A stretch of 64,000 nt of DNA from contig VWZX01006105.1 in NCBI GenBank assembly GCA_013399015.1, positions 310,001 to 374,000 of the forward strand, in the 5' to 3' direction. The notes below the pieces were generated by a model. That model was not told the DNA's origin. It did not search any database and worked only from the letters and a program-made list of their open reading frames with translations. Each line of letters starts with the position of its first letter. Position 1 is the first letter of the stretch. The translations under genes and the position numbers were made by a program. The DNA is from Galbula dea (taxonomy: Eukaryota > Chordata > Aves > Piciformes > Galbulidae). Positions 25,943-38,910 of this stretch are shown piece after piece.

Positions 25943-26514
25943 CAGAACAGAAAAAAAAAATCAGTTTTCACATTATTTACACTGTGTAACTAAAAAAGGC
26001 ACAAAAAGCTGTTTTCTCAAGCAATAAATAGACTGCTTAAAAGCACTGAAAAAATATCAAATTATTCATTGCTTTAAGACCTGATGAAAAATAAGGCCCT
26101 TTAAGTAGTTAATCTGACCTCATGTTGAATTAGAACAAAATCAAAGGCAACAACTAAGGATTAAAATAACATGGGTTTTGCCATTTCTTTTAATCAAGTT
26201 CAGCCAAATTTCATATTTTATAGTGAATAATTCAGCTGAGGGCTGCTTGAGCTTCTGAATACAATTTAATAAAAGCTAGCCCAATGAAGGGTTGGTCAAA
26301 TGATGGCCAAATCAGGAACTGTGTCACTCAGACACTAGCAGCATTCCTGTACACTGTGCAAGACAAATGCACCCCAGTGGGCAGTCATGTGGGTGATCAG
26401 ATCAATCACTTGGTTAGTCAGTCATACAAATCGACTCAACTGAAGTCAGAAGAAGGACTTATATATGCAAAGAGAGAGGGTTACAGGCTGTCTGTCCATG
26501 GGAAAGGCCATCAT
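25943..26514. other. AT-rich unique sequence
   Basis: A strongly AT-rich stretch with several TTTAAT/TAAT motifs around 26,040-26,270. No repeat or exon is recognised. Such tracts can be conserved enhancers near developmental genes, but that cannot be judged from one sequence. Confidence 0.45.
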
Positions 26515-26817
26515 TCAGGTCCACACCTACTCTTCAGTGCAACAGAACCGGTGACAGGTGATATGGAGAAGGCCGAAGTTCTCAACAGCTTCTTTACTTC
26601 AGTCTTCACTGGCAAGGGCTGCAGACACACCCCAAAGACAAAGAAGATAATGGCACGGGCTGGAAGATTGAACTGCCTGTGGTAAGTGAAGATCAGGTTC
26701 GTGACCATCTGAAAAACCTGAAAGTTCACAAGTCCATGGGACCCGATCGGATACACCCATGGGTACTGAGAGAATTGGTGGATGAGGTTCCTAAGCCACT
26801 CTCTATTGTATTCCTGT
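26515..26817 (+). mobile_element. CR1 ORF2 fragment (reverse-transcriptase N-terminal part)
   Basis: The translation gives 'EKAEVLNSFFTSVFTGK' (about 26,566) and then, in another frame, 'SEDQVRDHLKNLKVHKSMGP' and 'HPWVLRELVDE' (26,685-26,800). These are hallmarks of the CR1 segment just before and within the first RT blocks. A stop and frame change fall near 26,680. The fragment has neither the element's 5' region nor its 3' end, so both sides were lost or deleted. It is a relic with no coding capacity. Confidence 0.85.
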
Positions 26818-29800
26818 TCAAAGAAGATATAAACCCCTCCTGCTTTTACTTGATGAGATTTTACCTCTGCTTTTCAAAGGCGTAAATGATTCCTTACATA
26901 AGGCTTGCAGCATTGAACACTTATAGCCTATATATTTCTTATTAGCTATTATACGATATAAAAATATTTTACTAATTTGACAGACTTTATTAGTACAGAG
27001 GTTAATTGCCTTTCTCTGACACATTTGCACTGCCTACATCTGTGTCATAACGTTATTTGCTTCATTAGTTTTTAAAGTGGAACAGCTAAAACTCAGGTTA
27101 TTGAAATAATGTGTCTATGACTGTGCTTCTGCACTATCTGCTTGCAATTCAACTGATGAATCACCCATACTTCAAGCAAAGCTGGCCTTGCATTTGGAGG
27201 AATGCCAGGAAAACAGGTCAGTGTTATCAGCTGTAGGCACTGTTACCCCTTTTCATTTCCCTTGCCAGCTTCCAAAAATAATTCTTTCCTTTAAGAAGGT
27301 ATTAAGATGACAGCATCTGAAATATTCCTTTATCTTTATTGGGAAGCTTTATTTCTTATAGCACCAATTTTTCCAAGTTTGATTTGTGGTTCTAGCAAAA
27401 TGCAAGATTTGGCTAGAAGTTCTGGTCTCTAGGCCATCAGTCAGAGGCGCACACTGGTGTCGACTGAATGATTAAGTAGGAAAAGGACTAGTAGTTTGTG
27501 CTGAGAAATCACCAGGATCCTCAGACACATACCAGCACCTACTGATCAAAGGACAAAACAGAAACATGGGTTTCCTGCTGTGGAAATGTGCCTGCCCCAG
27601 TCAAGCATCTCTATCTTGCAGCCCACGTCCAAAAAATGTCAGCGGATGTGTCTAAAGTACTGATGTGATAATCTGCATGATCCTGGCCCACTGCAGGAAA
27701 TGAGGAGAGGACAAGAAGAGCACTGCTGCCCCAAGCAGCTAACAACTCATTTAAGGCCAGTAACAGAAAGCAGACACAAAAAGACCATAAGGAAACAATG
27801 AAACAACATGGGCACAACACTGCTTTTGCATTTTTTAAGATTGTGCTTGATCAGGAATTACAGGATGAGATAGCAGAGATTGAGCATGCTGTCCCAGGAG
27901 GCTCCTTCCTGCCCTCTAGTCCCACATGAGATGAAGGCAAGTCACGTGCATCACAGCAGCTGCCTGGCTATGGCTGTGTCTCTTACAGAAGGGATAAATA
28001 TCATACTATGGATGAGCGCATAAGTCAGCCAGAGCTTGTCCTTTCACTTTCTGTCCTAAATGTGCCTCTATGCACAGCTCACTGCCCAACTAGAACACAC
28101 TTGTTTGGTATCATATCCTTTCACCATTGATGATAAAATGAATTTTAGCAGTCCTGACTTCACCCCTTTAATAACTTCCCTTTTACAGATCACCTTCCAC
28201 TGGTGATTTCTTCTTTCTCTCCCACACTCTCTTCCCTGTTTAATGTAAGAAGAATGCTGGGAACATTTCCTGAGCTTTTGTGCATTCAGTAATATGAGAG
28301 TACAGAAGAAAAACAGCTGGAAAAAAGGCTAGGTGCAATAGTCTCAAAAATGTGCCTCCACATTGTATGTGTGGCTTGTCCTCCTGCACAGCTCCTTGAT
28401 GTGTGCAGCACCAATGCAGCACTGCTCTGCTCACCTCATGCTCCAGCCCTGAGACAGGGTCTGGCAGGAGAGCGAAGCACAGCCAAGAGGAATGACTCCC
28501 CCAACTCATAAACACACTCCCCATGGATGCAACCCACTTCAGAGCACGCGATGCAAATGCCACGAGCCTGTCCCCAAGTGACTTCACCCCTAACACTGTG
28601 GATGTCAGCTACCCTGTGACAACTTGCTGACCAGATAGTGCTGGTCACAAGGGCAACACATAAAACCTCAAAATGCTGCTGGCCAGAATGTCAGTGGTCT
28701 TGCCCCGAGCTACACTGCAGCCTGTACTGAGGCAGCCCTCAGCTGGCTTTATATGAGCTCACTGTGGCACAGCTTGGGAGAGTCCCAGGAGAGCACCACG
28801 GAGCTTGCTGTGACCACCTGCCTGGCTGTTTGTCCCCAGCTCTGAGCAGCTGAAACACAACTACACATTGCTAAGGCCACAGTAGGTTTGATACCCAGCT
28901 TAACAGTAGCTCAGGTACAGCTAAGAGCACACCTTCAGAGTACAGAAAAAAACTGAGCACAAGCAGCCCAGCAGCAGGAGCTGCTTTCCATGCAGCTATT
29001 CCCCTGCCTTCCTCCCCCTTCCACTTGCTGCAGAACAAAATCACTGAGTACAGTGCACATGGGCAAGAAATATAATTACACACACACTCTATCTTGAGTC
29101 CTTCATAATTACATTTTAAATTGGTTTACTCAGAATCCTTTCAGCTAATCATTTTCACCCAACTCTAATCACTTCTAAGCACTAAAATAAATACAAGTTT
29201 ACCTATGTTGCCCCTTGTCTTCTCTCTCAAGCCCCCAGTTTGTTGGACATTAGGAATTTGAATATAGCCAGGTTTAGGTTCAAGTTTCATTACAAGCAAG
29301 CACCAGACTTTCATTTTAAGCCACTGAAATGGACTAGCAAAACTCACACAGGCAAACTAGTGGCAGCTTCCATCTCTCTGAAATCCCAGAAATATTTTCT
29401 CCATTATCAGTTCCTGAGTTTCTGGATATCTCATAAATGCATGGCTGAAACAGAATGCAAAAACTTGATGCAAACGATGCCTGATTCTCATTCAGAATCA
29501 GTAATTAGCTTACTTCCCCTTAAAACTGAGCTTGAACTGAAGATGGCAAAGCTCATTCTGGATCAAGGGAAGCAGTTCACAGTTTCTTACTTGCTCTGTG
29601 ACTGTTCTTACACATACAACTGTAAAATCTGCATTTTCATGAGCAAGTCAGCATTTCTTTGAGTTGTCTCTGGCCTGTACTTGCCTGCCTGCAGCTCACA
29701 TTCACAGTTTAGGAAAGGAGGCTTGAAAATTCAACCCCAAGTATCTCCTGTTTGATTCACCAGAGCTATGCATTTCCCATATCCTTCCAGCTGCCCTTCA

Positions 29801-30099
29801 TGACATGACCAGTTTCTCTCTCCTTTACATTTTGGAGAAGTCTTATTTTGGCTGGAGCCAGGCTGCTGGTGTAAAACCCTCAGGGCTGTTAAGGAGAAAG
29901 GCAGTCATTTTCCCTCTGTTCACATGCACCCTTAATAATTCTCTAGCAGCACAGCAGTGTGAATCCAGCTCTCGGCAAAGCTTTAACAGCAAAGCTGAAG
30001 GTGTGAAGCTTCATTACTTTTAAAATATACTACATAACTCTGCATATTCACGGGTATACATAATGCTCCATCTTACAGGAGAGTGCCTTCCAGCCACTG
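26818..30099. other. Unique noncoding sequence
   Basis: No mobile element is recognised. Reverse frames at 28,240-28,596 (118 codons) and forward at 29,240-29,662 (140 codons) lack motifs or splice context and are taken as chance. The 28,430-28,830 interval is locally GC-richer. Confidence 0.5.
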
Positions 30100-30290
30100 T
30101 GCTCAGTGCTTTACTCATACTAAGGAATTAGGCTTCCCAGAACTCACTAAGAACAGCTACTATTTTTAGCTGTTCTTTGTGGGCAGTGAGGGAGAAACCA
30201 AGAGGTTAACTGCCTCGCCAGAGGGTTCGGCAAGGGCACTATCATCTACCCCACGTGGCTGCCCAGGACCAAACCCAGCAGGGGTGTCAC
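30100..30290 (-). repeat. Possible MIR-like SINE, reverse, with internal hairpin
   Basis: 'gagaaaccaagaggttaactgcctcgccagagg' recalls the MIR reverse complement (aaactgaggcacagagaggttaagtgacttgcccaagg), and 'ggaccaaaccca' recalls its 'gaacccagg' block. Just upstream, 30,149-30,159 and 30,167-30,177 are perfect 11-base inverted copies separated by 7 bases. Confidence 0.35.
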
Positions 30291-32159
30291 AGTCCTTAAT
30301 GCCAATTTCCAAGGTTTCACTGGTCTGGGAGAAGTGGTAGGAGAGGTAGATTGCTGTATGTCAGCAACAGAAAAACGTCAGTATTTTAATCACTGGACAG
30401 AAAAAACAAAGAGGAAATTAAGTTTCCAAATGACTTTTTTTCTGTCCACATCACAGGAGGTACCTCACCTGCTACCAGCCGGCTCACAGTGACCATTTAC
30501 TGTTTTGGCTTTTCCTTCTCTTGCCACGTGTCTTCCTCAAACAGCTGTGGCCACATCACACTCTTCTCAGTACCATCTCTCACTCCCTGACTCTCCAAAG
30601 GATCTGAGCAAGCTATTTGCCTTCAGTCAACTCTTGTTTATGGGTTCTGATACAAAAGACAAGTGTTCATATGGCATACTGTATCTAGGAAAATGTCATG
30701 CTTCATACATTCAGTTATCAACCACTATGCCAAGTGCTTTATGTTATCTACAAAAACCAGACTTCAGAGGGAAATGAACTACGGCAAATCAAAGTCTATT
30801 ACTGGGAAAGAGCGGAGAATTTTAAGCCAGGGTTGCAGCATTCTTCCAGCTGCATAACTTTCTAAATAACTTTACCCAGCTGAAAAGTCAATAAATGGTC
30901 ACCCAGTTGCAATCAAAAATAACAACTCACCTGCTGTTACCTAGAAGGGCTTTTCTAAGCGCCTTGGGGCACAACATTCTGTGCACAACTGCAGCGGATG
31001 GCAGCGTGCTGGTTCAAAGACAGTGGCAAGAAGGGTAAAAAAGACCTCACCACCACCCCCGCCCCCCAGCAGCTAGGAGGAAGCAATGAAAAAGTCCCAC
31101 TCATTCCACCCAATGTCTCCAGGTGCCACTGCCACCCACCTCAAAACCCAAAGCAAGGCAGCACCCAGGCTTACCCTTCTAAGCACACAGCTAAGGCTGA
31201 GCACTGCTTTGAGTGACTGCACAGCAGGACAAGGAGGTGATGTACACAGCTTCAGCCCTGATTCATTATAAGGAATTCCTTACTCCCCAATGTCCTGCTA
31301 TTTCCCATCTTCCCTTATTTGTACACAACACAGCAGCACCTGGACCAAAGTGCGAGGGCTTTGCCTCCATGCTCAATAGCTGTTTCCTACCTGCAGAAAT
31401 CCTCCAGTCTCTGCAGGCAGTCCTGCAACAGGTTTGAGCCTTGCATGGGAGCAGAGCTTGAGCAGGCATATACACCAGTTAGTTCTGTAGCCAAGTCCAT
31501 ACTCACCACCTACAAACTAGCCCAGATATTTTGTAGTACGAACCAGTTCATTCCTGGTTCATAGGAATTAAATGAATGGGATTTTTTTTTTCTGGTCTTG
31601 ATGCTGAAAGACTGAGAACCACTGAATGAGAGGTGGCTTAGAAACATGCCAGCTTTTCTGGATTTGAAGGAAAACTCTGTGAAACTCAGAAGTTAAAACC
31701 CATTCCATGCTTTATAGCTACTTATCTGAATTAGGTTGAGACAAAAACAGAGACCTGGACACATGAAAACTTTGGTGATTTGGACTGTGGACTCGCATCT
31801 GGATTCACAACACGGGTGTACATATATCAGCAGTGAGGAAATTACCATAGGAAACTGAAGTCACCAACACACAAATCTGCAGCCAGTAAGAACAATAGAG
31901 AGGAACTGTTTAAACGTATGGGGAAGAAATAAAATCCTAACGATGGGATAGCTCAACAGCTAGATAGGAATCTCAGAACTGTCAGTCATGATTCGTAAAA
32001 GCAAAGTATCCAATAAATATTTCAGGTTTGTATTTGGAAAGTAGCAGGATGATGTATTCTTATCTCACAGTGATAAGGAAACACTTTCTATTCCATCAGT
32101 TACTTCAGAGAAAGTTAAACAGCAGCTATCAAAACTGAACAATTTTCAATCAGCAGCAC
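30291..32159. other. Unique noncoding sequence
   Basis: No gene or repeat is recognised apart from short C-rich and T-rich patches (about 31,045-31,075 and 31,582-31,592). Overlapping short frames at 30,998-31,564 are treated as chance. Confidence 0.55.
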
Positions 32160-32935
32160 TCAGTAAGTTGCACCTCAGCATACTAAAGGAATGTGCCAAG
32201 GAGTTCTCCCAAATGTTCACGTTGATTTGTTGCACATCCTGGACCACTGGAGAACTTACAGAACACTGTCTAAAAGCTCATGAGGCATCACAGTTCACTG
32301 AGGGTAAACAAGCAGCCTGGGCAATCACAGGCTGCTTAGCCTAACACTGATCAAGGAATCAAGTGGATTGATGGGAAGAGTTACCAAGGCAGCAGTCATC
32401 TTTTTGTTGTTGGGGTTTTTTTTTCTTTACAACCAGTACTACCTAGTGCAGCTCCTGGCCTGGACATTACACAGCTCAGCAAGTTCTCTTTGCCTCAATG
32501 TCTCATTTGCATTGCAGCTTCGTCCTGCTCAGACAGGCTCACGTGGGTCAGAGTTGAAAAAGGCTTAAAAGATGGCAGCATAATTAATAGTCATCAGCAT
32601 GATTTTGTGGAAGAGTCTTGTCAAATGAGCTTGGTGTTGCTTTTTAGTGAAATTACAAGTTTAGTTGATAAAGGTAGCTGTGTCTGTGTTGTAGGTTTCA
32701 ACATCCATGAGGCATTTAAATACAGCCCCACATGCCATTCTGATTAAAATAACTGGCATTATCCAGAATGAATGTTACCTCATATTAAATCGATTAAAAG
32801 CTGGTGAGCCAATAGAACTCAAAAAGGCAATTCTAACTGAATCATTCCCATCTTCAGAAGATGCTTAATGGGATCCCACAGAAACCTCTTCTTAGCCCAG
32901 TGCTGCACACTATGCTTAGCAATTACCTGGGGTAA
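32160..32935 (+). mobile_element. Very old CR1-type LINE fragment (RT domain)
   Basis: Translations in changing frames recall the CR1 RT. 'NYRPVSLTS' is represented by 'NHRLLSLTLI'-like text at about 32,320. 'QHDFVEESCQMSLVLLFSEI' followed by 'SLVDKG' (about 32,595-32,680) parallels CR1 'QHGFVKGRSCLTNL...LVDEG'. 'GIPQKPLLSPVLHTMLSNYL' (about 32,870) parallels 'GVPQGSVLGPVLFNIFINDL'. A T-rich insertion lies near 32,400. Decay is far greater than in the other CR1 copies here, so this is probably an older lineage. Confidence 0.65.
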
Positions 32936-35900
32936 ATGAAAAATGTGGCTGCTGGAAACTAGCTCTGATAAAAAAAATGCTGGAGTGCTAACTACTGGAG
33001 AGATGAACAGTTATACTGGCAGACCTGTATCATTGGGTCAGGTGAGTTCAATGGAACCTGAGTTTTAGTAAGCCTAATGCATCAATGCCTTAAAATCTGT
33101 AAGTCTCTCAATACATGGGAGGACCTCCACAGCACAGACAGAAAGACTTAACAAGTAATTTCTTACCATTCAGTAGTAATCAGTTGGAGTGGATTTTTCC
33201 TAGATATGTCTGCTGAAGTGACCAGCGTATGAACAGAGAACAGTGCTGAGTATTCACACATCTTGGCTCTAAGGTAGTAAGACAAGCGTCTCCAGACATC
33301 CTCAAAGTATTGCTAAGATTGACTTCTCCAAAAGTGAACACAACCCTCACCCCCAGCTATTATCAGTAGGTTTCAGAATGAATGCAGACTAGGAAAGGAT
33401 GGAAGCAATCCCTCCTACCATTTGGATTGCAGGAAGACCTCTCTCCTTTGTTTCTCATTTGAGAAACTCTACTGTGAATGTCCAGTCCCCCAGAAGCTCA
33501 GCAGTGAACTCCACTATGTTAGCACAATTTGTTGTTCTTGTTGATTTTTGTGGTCTGCCTCAGCCTTTGGCCTAAGCACTCCTGCTTCCAGGCATGCAGT
33601 TAGCCTGCATGGTTGAACGGGACATGGCCATGGCCTTATCTTTGCTCTTATCCATGCACCCCCTACACTTAATTACAGAGGACTCACGTATCTGCCAGAG
33701 CTTAGCAAAGAGCATACAAGAAGTCACAGGAACTGCTGCACTGCCCCATGCCCCAGTATAAGGGTTGATTACATAGTGATGCATAAACTTTATAAAGTTG
33801 TTAAGAGATTATTTTTTGTTAAAATAAAAAAAAGGGATACTATTTGGGTAAGGCTCTGAGCTCTTGTTTCTCTTCTTTTACTGCTTCAAAGCTACTTTTT
33901 TGGTAGGCTGGAGCCCTAGTGCCTGGGGAGCTGATTTCTAAATCACTGAATGCTCACCTCACTTGGGGATGACTGAAGCACTCCTGGGAAGGGAGCTCCC
34001 ACACAGGGGAAGTCAGGGCACAGAGAAAACTCACTTAACAGCCCTGAACTCCAAATACTTGATTCCCGCAGAGTAGGTGCTTCCCAAAATAGCCCCAACA
34101 GTAAACCTGAAACCTGACCTTACAAGAACCACAGGAGCAAGATACACATCCACTGATAACTGACTCTCTGCAGTTTCTGCACCCTGCTGCAGCAACAGGG
34201 GTGCCTTCAAACCGAGTTCAGCATGTGAACCATGCTCCAGTACCATTGATGCCAAGTTGTGACCACAGCTTGGAGAAGCAGCAATTTTACAAAAGGCTTA
34301 GGCAGAGGAATTATCACCCTGTAAAATATCAAATTCTGAATCCAGAGCAGGGCCTTGTGCTCTCAGCTGCTTTAACATCTGTAGGACAACTTGGCAAAGA
34401 AGAGAAGGACGACATCAAATGCTGGGATCCTTGTGCTGAAGCGATGAGTTATAATTGTTGCTAGAAACAATTTTGTATTCATCAAGAATCAATTGTAACC
34501 CTGCAACGATGCAAGATCTGAAATAAGATTAACACCGTGCCATGGACAGGAGGTGTATTTTTTAAGAGTGACATTCTTTAATTACCATGACACTACATAC
34601 AAATAAATCCTGCATATAAAACTGCAGAGCAGCCTTTGCAATGCCTACATCCAAGAAATAAAGCAGCAAAAGGCTCAGAAAGCTCACCATTGCCTGTATG
34701 CCTGGCAGAGCTGACTAAAAGACCAGTAGCAGCTGGCAGGAAATGGGTAAGAAAGCTGACCACAGATAAACTGTAGGATGCTAAAGAGTAGCAGAAGATA
34801 TACTCTGGGAGAGGAAGCCAAGCTGTCAGGTCACACTGTAGTGTAGTGCATACAGTACATACAGTCCGCTATTGAAGTATGCGGCCACCAGATAATGGTC
34901 AGGGGACACAGCTGTCAGGCGACGATGAAGTAACTCCAAGGAGCCTGAAGCAGAGTGTGGTACAGCTGCGGATGTTTCTGTTGAGCAGGATAAAGCCTGC
35001 CTGTCTCAAGGGTACCCGTAGCAAATTCAGTGTCATGTGAGCAGCACTAAATAAATAGGTTCATGATGCTTATTTAAATCAGGAACTATCGAAACAGGAT
35101 ACCAGTGAAAGCTCCTTGGAGTCAGAACTGACCTGTGCATACATGAAAGCACATAAATACTTACCACACAGCTCAAATAAAACAATACTCAGGTTTCATA
35201 CTCATTTTGCAGTTAACACTACCAAGCAGCATCAGTTAAGGGTCTGTTCTCCATGCTGCAGAGCTGGGAAGTTGGTGGCTGTGCAGAGACAGTGGGGAAC
35301 TTACCATCAGTTCAGTGTGAGCAGGAGAGAGCCTCAGGTATGATTCAACATTGAAAGGCGGTGCCTAGGTTGGGTGCTAGCGTCTACACCATGGAGATAC
35401 TGAGCTTCCCACATTATATGAAGAAGGTAATTATGGGTCATTAACCTGCTGGGTGGCAAACAGTGAGGTGTACTAAGTGGGTCCTGGAGAAATGTGATGA
35501 TAGAGCAGGGCACGTTTTGCCAGTTTTGCCCAACAGTCAGAAAGCAGCTGCTGGATCATACAGGGATCAAAGAGCAGGAGTTTAAAATACACCATGTAAT
35601 GGCTCATAAACACTGGTTCCTTAGTCACATAGCTCTCCAGGACAGTGTTTCAGACAAACCACTGACTGAAACTTTACTTCAGGCTCAGGAAGCTACTAAG
35701 GTGGAGAAAAAGAACCTCATCCAGATCCACAGATGTGCATTTAACAACATTTCCTCAGTGAGAGAAGGCAGGGACCCTGATAGGTGACACTGTCCCTTGG
35801 ACCACTCCAGGAGATACCCCAGCACCCAAGGGAAAAATTAACCATGCTCCAGCTCTGCAGATGTTTTGGTATGAGGGAGAGCTGCTGCCTCAGCAAGACC

Positions 35901-36927
35901 ACTGCAGCTAATGGCAAGGGGAAACCTACAAGCCACAGGCAGAAATTGCCCTTCAGCCTTGAAGCAAAAGCAAAATGGGTGAGCTGCTGCGCGGTGACAA
36001 ATAGCTTTTCCCTCTTCACCCTGCAGAATGAGAGGAGTCACTACACTAACTAATGTGACATTTGTTTTGGTGGTGTTTTTTTTCTTAAATTCCAAGTGTC
36101 CTCTAGCTAAGGGAAACAATGGGGCTTTGCACCTGGGAAAGCCGTTGTTCTCTCCGATAGGCAGGATATCAGGGTTAGCTAAATATGAGTTCAGCTGTGG
36201 GACTGACTCACTGCTTGTTCCTGGAACTGTCTGAAGGAGGGGAGGATACTGTGGGCAGGCTCTAACTGTATCATCTGGGTTAGGGCCGGTAGCAGATGGT
36301 CCTAAAAACATACTTCCATGTGGGTTTAAAATAGCACAGCACCCACAATCAGCTGAATGGGGAAATGTGAAAAAGGCTTGTCACACAAGGAATGCTGCTG
36401 TGAAGAACTGCAGTCAGGATGAGATCCAAAGCTTCACCAGCCCTCGCACCATGGAAGTACCTGATGCCCAAGTCTCCTTGCTCACATGGGCTGACACTGC
36501 TGCCCTCTCCTACCAGCTCTGGCAGGGGGATTCTGGCTTTCCCATCGTATTTCATGCAAAAGAATGATCTTTTTTTCACCCCCCCACCATAAAAGAAAAC
36601 AAGGCAACTTTCTATTAAAGCAGCTTTTCTAATTAAGCAGTACTCCCTGTCTACTGCGGTGCAAAAGCTTGAGCCTGAAAAACTATATTTAAAAAAAGAA
36701 TCCCTTCTCCTTTGTGAGTCAACTTGCTGTACAGGTTGGTCAGCAGCAATAACTGCTCAAAATAGTCCATGTCTTTAGTTACATTCTGCTTGCTGATCTG
36801 ATGCCATACACAGAGTAAGAGATGGTGACAAGGGAAGAATCAACAGTCAGGTCCAAGGCAGCTTTCTGGAGGAGCCAGTGAACTGCCCAGGAGCTGGCAA
36901 AGAGCACCCGCAGAGAACTCTGGAAAG
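32936..36927. other. Unique noncoding sequence
   Basis: No gene is supported. The frame at 35,494-35,787 (+, 97 codons) and the opposing frames at 35,741-36,311 lack recognised motifs. A TATA-like and A-rich patch lies at about 33,785-33,835, but no LTR ends or target duplication could be identified around it. Confidence 0.5.
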
Positions 36928-37962
36928 ATAGAATCACAGAATCATTATGGCTGGAAAAGACCACTGAGATCATTGAGTCCAATCATCCTCCCAGCACTAC
37001 AGTGCTCACCATTAAACCATGTAGCCAAACACCACATCTACATGTTTACTGCACACTTCCAGAGACAGTGATTCCACCACCTCCCTAGGTGGCCTGTTCC
37101 AATGTCTGATAACCCTCTCAGTGAAGAAATTCTTCCTAGTAACTAGTCTGAACCTCCCCTAGGACAACTTGAAGCCAAATTTTTACTTGGGAGAAGAGAT
37201 CGACCCTCACCTAACTACAGCCTTCTTTCAGGCAGCTGTAGAGAGCAAGAAGGTCCCCCGTGAGCCTCCTCTCCTCCAGACTAAACAACCCCAATTCCCT
37301 CAGCTGCCTCTCCGAAGACTTGTGCTCCAGACCCTTCAACAGCTTTCTTGCCCTTCTCTCAACACACTCTAGCAGTTCCATGTCTGTCTTGTAGTGAGGT
37401 GCCCAAAACTGAACACAGTATATTGAGGTGTAGCTTCATCAGTGCCAAGTACAGGGGGACAATCACCTCCCCAGTCCTGCTGGCCACAGTATTTCAGATA
37501 CAAGCCAGGATGCTGTTGGCCTTCTTGGCCACCTGGGCACACTGCTAGCTCATGTTCAGCCAGCTGTCGAGCAACAGACAAAATCCTTCTCTGCCAAGCA
37601 GCTTTCCCACCACTCTACCCCAGGCGTGGAGCATTGCATGGGATTGTTGTGGCCAAAGTGCAGGACCCACCACTTGGCCTTGCTGAATCTCATTCCATTA
37701 CCCTAGCCAATCGATCCAGTCTGTTCAGATCCCTCTATAGAACCTTCCTACCCTCAAGAGATCAACACTTCCACCCAACCTGGTGTCATCTGCAAACTTA
37801 TTTAGGGTGCACTCAATCCCCTCATCCAGATCATCAATAAAGATATTAAACATGACTGACCCAAAAACTCAGCCCTGGGGAACACCACTTGTGACCATCC
37901 ACCAACTGGATTTAACTCCATTATTGCCTAAGTGTGAGCCCTGTGGCAAGTTTTGAGCCCAA
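36928..37962 (-). mobile_element. CR1 retrotransposon 3' portion, reverse strand, 5'-truncated
   Basis: Read on the minus strand this runs from the end of the RT domain through the 3' UTR to the CR1 terminal repeat ('gattctgtgattctat' at 36,928-36,945). ORF2 text includes 'CAQVAKKANSILACI' (about 37,500), 'EVIVPLYLAL' and 'LGRISSLRGL'-like remnants. Many stops and a few indels show it is dead. The intact 3' end with a variable 5' break is the usual product of incomplete target-primed reverse transcription. The 5' break is approximate because similarity fades past 37,925. Confidence 0.92.
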
Positions 37963-38229
37963 GCAGAGGGGCTTACTGTAAGGGAAGGACAGCAGCACAG
38001 GGAGCACTGCAGGACTGTCCTCTTCCTTGCCCCAGCCCACCCAAGGTTGGCCCAGTGTAACTGCTACAGCCAGCACATCCTAAGACTCTGCCAGCTGATG
38101 TCTTCTGCCTGAAGGCAGATGAGGTGACTTACTTCTCAAGGCCCCCCAAACTCTCAGCAGCTGAGGGAGCAGGCTAAGTGAAAACCAAGGAGTTGTATTG
38201 CTGTTTGTGTTCCTGGCTTCCTTGGGCTA

Positions 38230-38910
38230 ATGGGTACAGAGAAGTGGGGAAGAAAAGCACACCCTGACATTTCCCCAGCCTTCCCTCTATTCTCCCTGCT
38301 GCAAGGGCTGTTACTGGAAATAAAGCCTGATTCCTCCCTCAGGCTTCATGTTTGTGTCTCAGTGGATGTGCAAACATACCAGAAAAGTTTTCTTGCTCCT
38401 TCCTCTCTCTCCCACCTCCTGCCATTTTGCCATGTAAGTACCAAGAGCAATCTGGGCTGTAACCTTCAGAAAAAGAGAAATATCACAGGCACATCTGTAT
38501 TTACAGCTAATGGGCCACAGTTTTTGAAATGGGCAGAAGTGGCTCAGATGAACAAAAGGAGATCCCTGAGAAGCTGTGGTGCCTGTGGGGGCCTGGCTCT
38601 AGCTCCTAGAGCAGTTCATGGCAAATGTCCCACTGATGCCAGACACATGCATCAAGGTTATCCTGAGATCACACTGACTGCTGGTGCAAACAAGTCCAGC
38701 CCCATTTGCTGTGCCAGAACCTCATGTGACTCTGCAGCTGTGAATTTGGTCCTCCATTTAAAGCACTTCTCAAAAGCAAAAGATTTTCCTAGGCATTACC
38801 CTAGTCTTAAAAAGCAAACACATGGTGTCTACATCTTGCACTTTGTTTTCAACATCTCCTATAAACTGTTTTTAGCACTGCAAAAAACCATTTCAGAACA
38901 CATTTTTTGA
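38230..38910 (+). other. Long open frame of unknown meaning
   Basis: 226 codons without a stop, the longest uninterrupted frame here. The translation has no domain, signal peptide or repeat I recognise, and composition drifts from Leu/Ser-rich to Lys/His-rich to Phe-rich. No promoter, CpG island or splice context is evident. A frame this long is uncommon by chance in 64 kb (expected number well below one under a uniform-codon model, about 0.1), but local GC content and depletion of stop codons raise that. Most likely it is not a gene. Confidence 0.15.

Noticed and set aside
29240..29662. 140-codon forward frame
   Set aside because: Lys/Phe/Ser-rich translation typical of AT-rich noncoding DNA, with no domain or exon context.
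33540..33900. Possible solo LTR with TATA-like and A-rich poly(A)-like segments
   Set aside because: No TG...CA ends, no target duplication and no recognised LTR family text could be found.
35494..35787. 97-codon forward frame with plausible composition
   Set aside because: No clear acceptor or donor at the edges and no family recognised.
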